The notes: generated by a model from the letters alone, not told the origin. A DNA stretch of 64,000 bases from Endomychus coccineus (GCA_958510875.1 OY294067.1:58726039-58790038), one strand, 5' to 3'. Shown: positions 10,801-25,800, numbered from the stretch's first letter. Made by a program: numbers and translations.

Positions 10801-13800
10801 AACATGGACGGTTTCAGATATTAGATTCATCAACATTTTGTCGAGATTACATGAGTCAGTATTGTGTAAGCAAATGTTCGTAAAGATATGGTAATTATTA
10901 TTATGATGAGGGAAAGCTCATTACAGTTATGTGAGATTGATCGTGAAATGTGTTGTGGAAAAGAAAAAATTAGAATGGAAGGTGACTATTGAGCAACTCT
11001 TATCATAAATAGCTATATCCAAAAGGAATATTCTTTGCTTTGAATCATAATTCGTATTGGTTCAATCGCTCAGTTGATACTCTCGCACCTGTAAGGTACT
11101 TGATATGAAGATCTAATTTATTTACCTAATAAATGGTTTGTCGCCTATTGAATACCAAAACACTTGTCCAATATGTCGACGATATTTGAATTTCTCAATA
11201 TCGCCGTCTCAAGTATCTTACGTATGATCTTAAACTATACTTTGAATGTTTGAATAGAACGATTCGGGAATGTACATAAGTTTTTGAAACTCTAATAGTC
11301 ATAAAAATATATGACAAGCTCTGAAGTTGCCACTTTAAATGAATACACACTGATTAGATATCAATTTTAATTGATATACTCAAAAAACTAAGAACGTATC
11401 TCATCAATCTCGGATAGCTGAAATACACAGTAACTTTTTTTATCTTTTTTCGTCTCATTTTCAGTGTCAAAATACTTTTTCGGACTGAGTACTCTAATGA
11501 TTTCGTTATAGTACTGAGCACTATAATATAATAAAATGATTACAAAAATTAAATTAAGCAAAATATTGTATTTTTATTTGAAACAAATAACAAAATTTAA
11601 CGGTTATAATTTTTACAATTATATAACGTGATAATGTTAATCGGTGTCGAAATAGTTGAAGCGGCAAATGCAATGCTCCATCTAGACATTCCCATGTTTT
11701 TCAATAGATGTGTTACGTAGGCAAACATGACTCCTGTTGATCTCTGCTGATGAAAGTCATTCACGATTTTGGAGATCTCTAGGTATTGGATGAGCTCGAT
11801 GTTGATTGCTGTCTTCATCACTTTAGAGATCACAGATAATAGTGCAATGGTATATAATTATTATTATTAGGAAGGGTCTTCTTTCCTTTTTTGTTGGAAT
11901 TGGTTGGTATGAAAGGGTAAACAAATAGAACGACCGATGGAATTCCGTGTGGCCCCATAGACTTTTTGGTATTGAGATCAAGCAGAGAGATTGTGCGATG
12001 ACGAAATACTATTTCAGGCATATGGCTATCGAGTGCAGTAATATTAGCAGGATCCTTCCCTTGTGGATCCAAAGTGGAATTTACTGCCATGAGCAAAAAA
12101 GTTGGTCTTTTTTCTTGTGGTGTAGTAGCCAGTGTGTGATCATCTTTGGTTGGGGGGGTAATGAACTGGAAGTGACATTTCTACCAATAAATTGCTTTGG
12201 CCAAATCCAACACGAACGGGAGCCATTAGGGTATTCGATAAGTTTTGATCTTATTTTGGCATTCTATGAATCTTTCGAAGCATTTATTGTTTTATTGCAC
12301 ATATATCTGTCTTCAACATATTCTGTTCTGGTCTCCAGACATGAATTATCGTGCTAACGACGGTAGCTGTTTGTTTTGAAGCGACGGCCCTGGAAAAGAT
12401 TTTATTGAACCATTGTTCACCATGTATGTAAGTATGGGGTATGTAATTCTTCATTCCTAGCCTAATAATATCCGAGATCTTTGTGGCGCATTGCGTTGGG
12501 TCATCAGATTCAAAATAATAAGTTTCTCCAAGAAAACTATGAGAAAAACATGCGAAGACCGTCCCAGTCGGCGAAGTTTAATGCCAAGCTGTGCGTGGAA
12601 GTGTTGGATTGGTACGTGGAGTGGAAAGACACTACGACGATGAGTGAATGTATTGATTTGATTGTTTACTTGAACATTTTCAGTTTCTTACGGTGAACAA
12701 ACACGGAGTTAGGATATAGTTTATCACATTTCGCCAAGAATAGCTGCAGAAATCTTTTTCTTCTTTTCTTGGGTGTTTTCAATGCCGGATCCAGTAGGGC
12801 GCCAAATTTGGAAATGTCTAAGTTTATAAAAATCCGGGGGTAGTTTTAGGGGGTTTTAGGGGAGTTGGAAATGGCAAGGAGTGATGGAAATAATTCTAAA
12901 TCTTTATTTGACCTCCAATAAAGTTATTTAACATGGTGCCATCATGTTACCTTGTAATCCGCAAGGTTTAGCTACAAAATGGGGAAAAAAAAATTTTTGG
13001 TCCAAATAATGGCCAATTACTCGGAAATGGACCGATAACTTTTGATGATGGCATAGGGTATCTTAACAATTGCCAACACCAATGAGCATTTTCCACCAGG
13101 TTTGGGAGGGTTAACTTACATTCCATTTTCGGTTCAATTTTAACTGGTCAGCCTAATAAACGGACACGATAAAAAATTATGGCACATGGTGGAAGTGTTT
13201 AAGAATGACATGCTTTTCAAGTAACCGCAACTTGAAAAAGGTTAACCTCCAGTCAAAAAATAAACAATTTGCGAGATCCAGCAGACGGCGAAAATTCGGT
13301 CTGTGAGATGAATTGCTCATTGAACCGTCCTCTGACGATAAACCATAGTGCCATCGGGTTAATATTCAGACCCTCAATATCGCTCTGGCTCCTAGACTAT
13401 TAACTGAAGAATTTTGCCTGCATCAGGCGCCTTTATTCGCAGAATTACATTCCTCACTGCAGACTGGTCCTGTTGTTACACTATAAAGTATAATCATATT
13501 GATAGAATATATTCACATGTAAATCATGTAATGCAGTTTTCTCAAACGTTTATTATTTGACAACCTGCATTTTGGAATCGATGGGTATATATGAATGTGC
13601 CTTTAAGCTCTAAAATTAGCCGAACATTATCCTTTCTAATTGTTTGTACTGACTTGAAAAATTAAAAATGGGAACTTAAAAAATATCTTCTTGTAGCACC
13701 TTACCTTTGGTACAAATAATATAATAATCGAATACTGTATATATAAAGAGACCAACGTTTAACTTGTAATAGCTGTTACGCAATTTGAACCAATAATTAA

Positions 13801-16800
13801 ATTTACATTTTCATTTTATTACTAGCCTCATTGCGGAGAAAGTACATATTACAATTATTGTATAAAATCCAGTTTCCGAGGATATAGGATTTTATGCATT
13901 TATAAGAGAATACATTACCACATCACAGTGTTACTGATGTATTGAAATTAACATTTCCAGCCAAGGACTTCGAAATCAATATAGAATTTGCTCAAAGAGA
14001 TTCAGAACAGTTATGTATTTTACTCATTTTATATACTATTAGAATAGTACTTACAGTTAAAATAAAATATAATGAATTTGATATTTAAATATCAAAGCTA
14101 TAAGTTTTTAGCTAGGTATTTATTTATTGAAAATATACATTTGTTCAACTATAGGGAAAGTCACATAATTCATAGGATAAGTATTTCAATTTTTGTTTAT
14201 CCAGAAGTCTTTCGTTGCCTAAAAAAGTTATGAGAACTACGATTTTAAATTTCAATCAGTGTATACATTCTTATGGAAATTAATTAAGTAACTTTAGTTT
14301 CAAACTAAAAAATCTACTCGGTCGGACCGTGTTTTATATTGAAATATCATCGAATTCTATAAGTGATTTTGGCTGTGTTTACTCACATTTAGATAAAGCT
14401 GGGTACAATTCTCTGAGACTATACAACAAATTACTGAGGATCTTTAATGTACCAAGAGTCAGTCAATATCTAATCAGTCGTGTTTTTTTTTATTGAAATA
14501 TCATCGAATACTGTAAGTGGTGTTGGCTGTGTTTACTCACATTTAGATAGAGCTGGATAAAATTCTCTGAGACTATACTCAAAAGTACTGGGGATATTTA
14601 ATTTACCAAGAGTTTGCTTGTTTCTTATTTATAGTGTTATTTATTCCTTATTTAGTGTTACTGATATTGCATCCACAGTGTGAACTCTTTTATAGTTTAT
14701 TATTTGCCATACCCAAATACTAATACTTTCATGAAACTTGTATTAATTGGAATCTATTATAGCTATTCAAATATCTTCCAAATTTACGAGGAAGAATGCT
14801 GAATTTGAAACTCGAAAAGCAAATTTTTGTTTCTATATCAACAATAGTTTTTATCGTACATAAAATAAACTTGTTGCGTTGCACGATAGATGTCGTTCAT
14901 ATACAAGAGGGCATAATAGAAAAATATCAAAGGAGCCACAATATAAATCGACTTATAATGATAAAATATATCCGTTACTAATCTTACACCCTCATTCAAA
15001 CTAGTTATCTGCCTGACAATCTATCCGGGAAGCGTATTGGCATTATCTCCTATTATATGTAAATTCTTGGGAAATAGCTTATATTAAAACTTATATCTAT
15101 TATATTTTCGTTTTCCTGGGCTAAGAATCATTATATTATCTCCTATGAGAGAACGCATACCCAGGAAATTGTATGCCGAATCACGGAAGACAATTTCCTA
15201 TGATTTGTCATTATTACACCGGACATTGCCTGTTGCGCTAAAACAACATTGTGTAGAATATGCAAGATATAGAAGATATAGATGTCTGAATGCAGTTTAT
15301 ACCAAGAAAATTCGCATCATCTGCAGTTCTGCGCCTTCGTGTATCGTGTTTAATTCTACCTACAATATACCTACACTTATCAAAGATGTTGCCTAAACGG
15401 TTTTTTGATAAAGTTTCCGATTTCGACAAATCCGGGATTCATATAATCGATTGTGAGTCGTGTTCAAAATGCTATCTAGAAGGAACATTCTAACTCGGTA
15501 TAAAGAACATTTTGCCCATATAAAGAAAAGTATTGGTGGAAAATCCGCGGTAGCCGAACATATTTTGAATACAGGTCACACCATTTTTCAAGAAAGCTCA
15601 TCACTTTTAAAACACAGTGCAGACAAATACCTAGATAATTTTGAAGGGATAAAAATGTATAAACGAAAAAGCAATTTATGAAATTCCGATTTATCTCCAG
15701 CTGAGGGTAAGCCATTGTTTACATTATTATCCCCAAATAGTATTCAAATAGGCACATTTTGATTTATAATTTAGTTTACTCTGATGATGGCTACTTGGTA
15801 CCCGAAAGATCCTCAGTACTTTAATAGTATTTTTAGTGGATAAGGGTGATTACTCCTTATCGATAATGTTATAATATATTCACAAGTGTGAACTCTTTTA
15901 TAGTTTATTAAATAAATAATCTTCTCAGAATTACTTTCCTGATTTCGGAACATTTTTGAAAATTTGTTTTAAAATTAAACAGAATTGATAAATAAACAAA
16001 ACAAACTTGTTGCTATGGTACAATATTCTAGGCTTTCTCTTTCAAAACTACTTTTATTCCAATAATAACTAGGGTTTCGAATAATTCGCTGATAATGGAA
16101 TAGGTATTCTGAAAAATTTTGAAGTAGAGCTTTTACAAAAAATATTGTTCGCGACACGTACTTAAATAAGGTTTTTTAGGACTCATTCGCTATTCCAGCA
16201 AATATATAATAATAATAATAATATTTATTCAGGTGTAGTAGTAATAGTGTTATACAGTAATAGAAACATAAGTGCTATACATATACATATACCACCCCGC
16301 AAGAGACACTAAGTATCTGTGCGCAGGCCTGGAAATGAAAATAAACAGAAAAATGAAAGAAAAAGAAAAAAGTAAAACAGAAATAATAATATTTAAATAA
16401 AAGAAAATACATTCGACTTTTAAAATTTCAAGTTGATCCGACCTCCCCCCTCCCCGTAATAGATATATATATATATATATACTCATATATGCAAGGAATC
16501 TTGCGTAACGGCTAACTCGGTCATTTTTCAACCGATTTAGCTGAAATTTGAACTGAAGATAGGTGTTATGGTCTCAAAACTACCATTTAAATTTCAAGTG
16601 AAAATATTGAATAGTTTATCAGAAATTAAGTCAATTTTTTAGTTATTTTTCAAATTAAGATACCTTTTTGGCCAAAAAAAAAGGGTTGCACCCACTTTGG
16701 GAAATAAAAATTTGAGGAGGTTGTTGTTGATACCCTAAAAAAACTTTTCCACCGGGTCGCTATGCATCGTAAAATTTTCGCCAACCATTTGCCAGATTTA

Positions 16801-19800
16801 CTCCACTATAAATAGAAGTTTAACTCTGCCCACCCGTTTCAGCTTTTTTAAGTCATAAAATGTGCAGATACTTTGAAATATCGATTCCGAGTTTTCGCGC
16901 GATCACAATTATTTCTGTAAATTTTATCAAATCTGCAGGAAAATGGCATCGGTTGATTGGCTAACCATCACAATTATGTTGTTTCACTCATTTCGTTCAT
17001 AATTTAAATAAACACCAATAAGTCTTCTCCTGAATATTGATAAATATGAATTTAAATAGAATACGTATCATCAATATTATGATATTGAGTAAACAAATTT
17101 AGTAAGAAATGTACTGTATCAAGTACCACTTATGACTTCGTTTAATGCCCAACCTGTAGAGACCAGTGTAGGTTTTTAAAACCACACGATTTCATAATTA
17201 ATGGCATTTACAGTCGACCTTTTTCATTCACCTCACCGTGCTCTAGACAGTCTTCGCAACAGTCCATTCGCATCCCACCAGTCACCCATACCCACTCTCC
17301 ACAATACACTTCCTTTCAAACAAGGCGACAAGTAGTGTGTGAGTGCATATGAGATACTGTCGTAGAGATAGATTATAACGAAACGACTCAAATAAGATCA
17401 TCAGCCTAGGCCTACTTGTGTTCTTTCCTCAGTGTTATGGGTTATAGCAGTAGTTAAATGTCTATATGTTGCTCTTCATTTTGTGTTCTGTTAGTGTGTG
17501 AAAGATGATATACCAAGCTACATTATAAGTGACGAGTGTTGATTCAAATTATCTTAACGGATTTGATAAACATGAGTGAAAAGTGGTCAATCCAGATATA
17601 AACAAGGAGTTGTGATAACAATATAATTATAATCTGAGAACGACATTTACACAACTGGATCTGTAGTAAGTTGATAATTTATCTTAGAACAACTGTAAAT
17701 AATATGCCAACTTACATCTGTGACTTTTCTTATTTTTGTACTAATCCCTTTATTCTATGTTTTTCTCCATTCATCATTAGGAGACTTTGAATTTACTCAC
17801 AATGTTTCTGCAAACTTGTTAAAGGTACATAAAGGTGAATCAGTAGAGTCACTCAGCATTTCCAAAATCAACAAAAACCTGTTCTTCTTTGCTTAATAAG
17901 CAAAACTTAGTCATTCTCATTCATAATACCAAATTATGAACACCCACGTATATAGAACTGCCTACGAGTTCTAGAGAAATGTGTCGTAATTTTTACGCTA
18001 AATCTGAAATGCAAATGCACTCATCGTATTTGACCGAGACAGTTTAATGAATGGTATGAGTCACTTCGCAACAGGTTAGGCTGGCTTGAAGAAATGCGCC
18101 CTGCCTGTTGCGAATATTATGGCATCTACTGCATTATATAATGTTTTGTCCAAAACAGTGCATTATATTCTTGATTGAGTTTCTGCGAAACTTTTGATCT
18201 TTTCATTATAATGGTAACATCTGAGATGCAGATCAAATTGGTACCCAGGTAAAGTTCCAAGAAAAGGTGTTATTAGTTCTACCAAGTCTGCATTCCTTAC
18301 CATGGCAATATTGCGCCAAAATCCGAATCCACTTTAGAGGTATTTAAATGTACTCATTGAACGAACTGTATACTCCGAGATTTACTCAGTTGAGTAAACT
18401 AACTCTTTCATAGTTCTGTTATACTTTTCAGATATGATTCGAATGTCATTTGTTAGTAATTTATTGATCTTATCGATTTGTTTGTTCATTTCATGCAACA
18501 TTTAACTTCAAACATTGCAATGAGTAAAATTATTGTTGATTGAATTCTCAAAACATTCAAGACTCCGATTATGATCAGTTGGGTCAATTTCGCAAGTACT
18601 TTTTATCTCAAAAATGAGTTCGGAAAGTCAAGGGGCGAATAATAATAATAATAATGATTTATTTCTAGAGATATTAAATATATCAATACATCCAAAAGTA
18701 CAGGAAATAAAAATATCCTACTGGAATCATTGCTGATTCGTGTGTAGTATAATTTCATAATTCACTGAAATAGATATTTTGAATACATTAGAATTAATAT
18801 AATATATAATCAATATAACATATATTTTGGATAATTTGTCAGGGTGACTGGAATATTTTGCAATGATGAAATATGTCTTATCATATGATGCTTTTCTTTA
18901 GTGTTTTTAACGTAATAATCAACATGAACACTTCAATTTGCGAGTTTATAATATTTAGACCATAGGAGTGTATATATTTGAGATTACTTAAATTGAATCT
19001 AACAGACTTTCTATAGTATAAGTAATTTGGGGAGTATTCAGCCATTTAGCTTATATTTATTTTTATATTTCTTTATGTTATTAGGTAGACGACAATATGT
19101 GTAATAGTCCGGGCTATGAACCGGAAAATAAAAAAAAAAACATGTAAATTCGAATCAAAAAATTTTTTTTGCATTAGCTTCAGGAGATTCTCAGGATCAT
19201 TCATACACCTTAAAACCTCTTGGGAACCCCAACCCCACCCATTCGGGCGAAAAAGGCCCGAAATCTCCAAGTCTTGAATTGTATTTTCTACATAAAAAGA
19301 TATTTTGGCATTTCGAGTGCATCTAGTAGGTTTTTTGGGTCGCTGAACATGAATCCGTAATCAGATTTACTTGAAATCCATCGAAGGGGTGGTAAAATCG
19401 ACGAAATTGGCCAATTTTGCTCCCCTATATGTTATTTTGCAATTTACGTGTTTTAGGCATTTCGAACGCACCAAGGAAGTTTTTTGGGTCGCTGAATACG
19501 ATTCCGAAGCTAGATTTACCTAATATCATCGTAGGGGTGGGAAATTTACAAAAATGGCTAATTTGACATGCTTCTAAATTTTTATTATTTTTGCATTTTA
19601 AAATTACTTCGGAGTAAATCTGGCTTCGGAATCGTATTCAGCGACCCAAAAAACCTACTTGGTGCATTCGAAATGCCTAAAACACGTAAATTGCAAAATA
19701 ACATATTAGGGGTGCGAAATTGGCCAATTTTATCGATTTGAACACCCCTACGATAGATTGCAAGTAAATCTGGCTACGGATTCGTGATCAGCGACCCAAA

Positions 19801-22800
19801 AAACCTACTTGGTGCATTCGAAATGCCTAAAACACGTAAATTGCAAAATAACATATTAGGGGTGCGAAATTGGCCAATTTTATCGATTTGAACACCCCTA
19901 CGATAGATTGCAAGTAAATCTGGCTACGGATTCGTGTTCAGCGACCCAAAAAAACCCTAGGTGCCCTCGAAATGCCAAAATACCTTTTTTTGTAGAAAAT
20001 ACAATTCACAAGACTTGGAGATTTCGGGCCATTTTCGCCCCCAATGGGTGGGGTTGGGGTTCCCAAGAGGTTTTAAGGTGTATGAATGATCCTGAGAACC
20101 TCCTGAAGCTAATGCAAGAAAAAATTTTTGATTCGAACTTACACGTTTTTTTTTTATTATAGCTAAAATCCCGGTTCAAAGTCTGGACTATAAGTAGCTA
20201 TGTAAGAGAAAGATCTTTGTCCCAATTCTTTTGTGAGCTCGGTGCGTAGTAGCAATATGGTCTTTTTTGTAGCGAATTTCATAATATGAGAAATGTTTGT
20301 CAGAGAATTTTTCATTTTGTGTTGCATCAGTATGACCTTACCGATATAAAGATGCCTGGGCTTTAATATTCCAGATTCTTTATAAAGGAGGTTAGTTGGG
20401 TATGTTCGGTTTTTATTTAACATTATTTTTAAAATTATTTTCTGGTTGGTTTCGAGGCTCTTCAAGTGACTTTTATATAAACCTCCCAACCTGTTATGCC
20501 ATATTGTTTATATATTTAGTAGAAGCTATTCAACCAGGGCAGAGTAGATCATTCTTTGGTTAGTTATATTCAGTACATTCTTGGGTTGTTTGAATTTATA
20601 GATAAGTGATCTAATTTGTTTGACTAATTGTTGAGTATGTACATCCCATTTTAAAAGTCGGTCTATTTCGACGCCTAGATAGCGTATGTGATCAACTCCT
20701 TGGATTTATTTGTGATGGAACTTCGGAGAATTTCTAGAGTCGCAGCTGAATGCTATATATTTAGTTTTTTCAAAGTTGATGGTGAGACTCTTCTCATTAA
20801 ACGACTTTTTGAGATTTTCCAAGTCATTTTCCCCGCCATTATATCAAGATTCCTCCAAGAATTGTTTGTGTATTGTATGGCTGTGTCGTCTGCGACAGAT
20901 GTAATGTAGCCCAATGAATTGGCTTGAAGCAAACTGTTTATATACATTATGAAAAGTATTGGACCGAGCACTGTACCTTGCGGAATGCCAAAATCCGATG
21001 TTTTGGGCTCGCTGATGGTATCGTCAATTTGTACATATTGTATCCTTTGTTTCAAATAGGAAAGTCATAAAAGTCATATTTAAAATATTTGATACTAGAA
21101 TGGAACCAAAATATTTTTTTGTAATTAAAGTAATGAAAGAATATTGAAGAATAATCGAAATTTATTGAAAATATTTAAAGGAGTTTGGAGAGGTACCTAC
21201 TTAAACATATTCAATTTATTTGCAATATATTTAAAAATAACTAAAGTAATGAAATAATTAAAATATAATTTTGGAAAACTACATAATATTATGTATAAGT
21301 CCAAATGGAAGAGACGAGACAAAAGACGAGAACTTCTAGCCTAGGGTATCACTTTTCTTCAGTAGGCATACACTTTTCATGACATGGAACTGCTTCTATA
21401 AATTGAATGAAATGCAGAATCAATAAACCATAGCAAAATTTATGTTGTTTATTTTACTACCTTTGTTTTTTTGCAACAAACATAGAATACGGGAGGACTA
21501 AAAACATGTCTATTTTGAAAAGATACCTGACAGAAAATGGAACATAAATTCTAGTTCTATTTTTACAAAAAGGGATGATGAAGTCAGGCACGTAAAAAGT
21601 TTTGTCATCTTAACTGTGGGCACGTGTCGATTCCAGGAATGAAGAAGCGTACATTTCCTGCAAAATATTTTACTTGAAAATTCGTGCTAGTAGTATTATC
21701 CTTGCGCCACATTGTCAAGAAATTATAGAGAACCATATTCTTACTTCCATCACTATACGTAGTATAAGGGAATCATTCTCGGAAGTAGTGTAATCGGACT
21801 AACATTTTTTTTACGGATTTTGGCGGAAATATCGATTTTGAACCTTTCTGAATCGATCTAGACTTTTTTGACATGTGTGTGTGTGGGTGTGTGCGTAACC
21901 CACTGTGGAGTTTTTCTGGCTATAAATATATAACACCCGTATATATTTAACCTGCAGAAGTGTCCGAAATTGAATCTTAAGTCAAGTGTCACGATCTATT
22001 TTATTTCTTTATTATGTGCAAGAAGCCCTCGACTTCTTGATTCTGTGATACATTTTGAAAGTTCATGTGACAGTAACTGTCTGCATAAAAGAAGGTTAAG
22101 CTATAGTGTGAATAATTGCGAAAGTTAACCTGACAGTGGTGTCACTATGAAACAGAGTTATGAAATACATTAAGTAGACCATTTGGATAAAATTTCAATG
22201 TAAAATAGAGTATAATTTAATGTCTTTGATTAGCGGTTTCTAAATCATTTCCAATATATTTTCTGTTCCTACATCGTTTACATTTGACCCGCATGACTGC
22301 TATTATCCTAACAAAAGTGAAGAAAGTCACGTGATCAGTTGATCTCAGTTTTTTTTAGGTCATGTCTGTATGTGACTAAAAACTTGCATTAGCTGTTTAT
22401 GCTGGTCATAGCCCAGATATTTCTGGACCGAACGTAGGGGCTCTTCCTCAAAGGCATTACATACACGAGGAAGAGTATACCGACCTCGGCACCGACTGTA
22501 GCATTGAGGACCTCACTGTAAGGAATCTCGCAAATGATTTCTGTAGGCTTAGCTACAATGGCTCTCTAAACAGATGGAGAGCCAGATTTTTTAGGTGTAG
22601 CCTGAAAGGCTGGAACTAGAACTACAGGGCAGAATCAAGGCCCTGTGGTTCGGGGGGCAGAATTTCAGGGTTGTCATTGTGTCCAAAGAGGAATTTGGTA
22701 AAAAGATGGGTCTAGAACAAGAGTCGGAGCAGGCTTTTGCTATGCTAGATATATTGATCTTCCTAAATCCTAAACTATCCAAATAATCCAAACCGTGACC

Positions 22801-25800
22801 TTCTCAACATTTGGAAACTCATCCTCGAAAATGCCATTTCGCATATGATTACACAACGGCAGAATCAGGTGCCAGAACGGAGTTAACCGCCGGAATAAAG
22901 GCAGTGAACTGTGTAGCATGAAGATTTTTTCCCACAATAAATACCGCTACAGAAACTAGAAGAATCAGTTTCAGTTCAAGCCTCAAGCCTGCCATGAAGA
23001 TGCCACCTGTAAGGTGGCTCGTGGGTCCTTGTGAACCCCACATTTTTAACAAGTAATGGTTGGCGAAACGACCAGCTATTGTGACGCAGCATCTGAAAGC
23101 AAAAAATTTCCACATAAATAAGGTCATTATGACTATGATTTCAAATGGTTTATAAATGTTACTAATAAATTGATATTTAAATATACACAAACACACTTTT
23201 TAATCATGTATATATAAAAGTCACGACAATAACAATAACAATTTGTAAACTATAAATAACATGATATCAAATATGGTTAAGGACACTGGTTTTTAATTGG
23301 ATTAACATTCGATATTAATATTCACCAAGATGAATTTATATTCCAAGAGCACGATGGCACGGCCAATTGCAAATTTGGACAAGAAATCTTAGTTTTGTTA
23401 ATGTTCTCAGCTGTAACTAAAACTCCTCAAGTTCAGTTATCAAAACGAAACCTTTTGATACAGATACAAAGTGGAAACTACAACAGTAGACAAAACATTC
23501 TCTTGAAGAAATCAAGTACCCGCCAATTTAGAATTTCAATCGACCATATTTCTAACGCAATTTGTGAATTGAAATAAGCTAAAAAGTCCAGATCATCCCA
23601 ACTCTTTTCATTCATTGAAAGGTCGCTTGGAAGTAACTAATTTACAATCACAGGTTTCCAATTCGTTTCACACTTATCTGGTGGTTACGGAAATGAAGAG
23701 GCTTTTATAAGGATTTCAATAATAAATTATTGAATTCGTGAATAATTTTCACATGGTGAAGAGTGAATGGTACTTTTCATTCTTGAGAAATTCAACCATT
23801 ATTTGGAAGAATCTACCTACAAATGAATTTATGAAAATCCTTAACGTAAATTATGTTTATACCGGGATATCAAAAATTATCTTGGTCGAAGGTGGCTGTG
23901 GAATCTAAAACGTGTGTCTTACTTTACGTTTGAAATAATTATGTCACTGTCACACTGACATCATCAATAACCTACAAATTTCATACCTATTTATTTCAGT
24001 TGTGAAACAATAATGAACTACAAATTAAAAATTATCTTGGTCAAGGGTGGTTGTGGAATGTAAAACGTTTGTCTTACTTTAAATTTTTGAATATGTTTTG
24101 TTGTGTCAGAATCGGTTAAGTCATTGTGCTGAAATTTTCTAATCCAGTTTTTAAATCATGCCTCTTACCACACAGCACAAAATTTTCATGATTGAAGCCT
24201 ATTTTCGAACGGGTGCGCTAGATAATGGAAATTGGCAATATAGTCAACGTTTGTGATTGGACAATTTTCGAGAGCACTTCCCAAACGTGGCAATATTACC
24301 GGACAATTTTTATGCGTGCCTTACAAATTGTGTTGAAGTGTTTCGCGAAACTGGTTGTGTGACTCATAAAAAAGGTGCTGGTAGACCAAGAGTTCGTACA
24401 GAAGAAGTTATCAATGACGTTCGTCAACGTATGGAAGAGGAGCCTGCAAAACCTTTGAAACGTCTTTCTCAGGCAATTGGACTTTCTTATGGAACATGTC
24501 AGAAGATTTTGAAGAAAGACTCGAACATGCATCCATATAAGATGCAAGCACATCAAGCTCTTCTGCCCGCAGACCACCCCAGACGTCTTGCTTACTGCCA
24601 TTGGTTTGTTAATAATGTAATGAATGACGATCTTCTGGACTTAACTTTTTTTTCTGACGAAGCGTGGTTCCTCCTTTCGGGATACATCAATTCTCAAAAT
24701 ATGCGAATGTGGAGCAAAGGTAACCCTCATGTTTTTACTGAATCGCCACTACATGCTCAAAAAATCGGTGTTTGGATGGCAGTTTCTCGCAGAAGAATAA
24801 TTGGGCCAATTTTTTTCGATTTCACCGTCAACGCAGAAAGGTACAGACACAACTTTTTGGCTGAATTTGTGCAACAGTTAAACGATGATGAACTTCGGTA
24901 CGGTTATTTCCAGCATGACGGTGCAACAGCACATACTACACGAGAAAATATTGCTTTTCTCCGCGAGTTTTTTTATGATCGGCTGATAAGTTTGCATACA
25001 GAAGTTGAGTTTCCTCCGAGATCACCTTGTTTGACAATGATGGACTATTTTATATTCCCTTACATAAAAAACTGCAAAACAGTTTTCACAGCATGAGCTG
25101 ATGAGCGTCAACTTGTGCATCGAAAAAAACGGGGAACATTTCCAACAATTACTGTAATTTAGTTTTTCTTCTTACTAAAACCGTTATTTCATAATTTGCA
25201 GTTCATTATTGTCTTACAACTGAAATAAATAGGTATGAAATTTGTAGGTTATTGATGATGTCAGTGTGACAATGACATAATTATTTCAAACGTAAAGTAA
25301 GACACACGATTTAGATTCCACAACCACCCTTGACCAAGATAATTTTTGATATCCCGGTACAACCTTACTTAGATGTTTTCATGAATTCTCCTTTCATTGC
25401 TTCAAGATAAAACTTTCACAACATATGTCAGTCAAATTTGACAATATAAATATTATTGACATTAGAAAGTTTACACGACTTTAAATCACAACTCTCGGAA
25501 ATTCATTTCTGTGACATTTTATGTTGGTTTTGGGGGGCGTGGGGAAGTATCTGTGATGTAACTTAGCTAACATTTAATTTACAGGCTTGTTCTTATCTAT
25601 ACTTGTATTTAATTTCATCTATTGTAGATCATTTCATTTTTATGTTAAGAAGGATGTGTAACATTTTCTTGGCTACGATTTTCATGTAAACAATATCTTT
25701 CGACTTACTACTTCCTATTCAGCAACATGTATATCACAGCTCTAAAAAAAACAATGAAAATCTCCCTCGGCCTATTTACGTTTCAAAAGTAATTCGCATG

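Larger units (their letters stand above)
14703..15884 (+). mobile_element. Penelope-like (family B) insertion flanked by 26-bp direct repeats
   Basis: A perfect 26-bp direct repeat (14677-14702 and 15885-15910, beginning agtgtgaactc and ending agtttatta) brackets this 1,182-bp segment. Inside are the GIY-YIG endonuclease relic and a hammerhead-like motif near the 3' end, both on the + strand. The direct repeats could be a long target-site duplication or parts of the element. Confidence 0.5.

Noticed and set aside
11947..12696. Plus-strand open frames of 136 and 71 codons
   Set aside because: They are opposite-strand shadows of the LINE relic, which reads convincingly on the minus strand.
15145..15396. 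Frames on both strands upstream of the GIY-YIG relic
   Set aside because: No match to Penelope RT blocks; only the frame beginning near 15388 is convincing.
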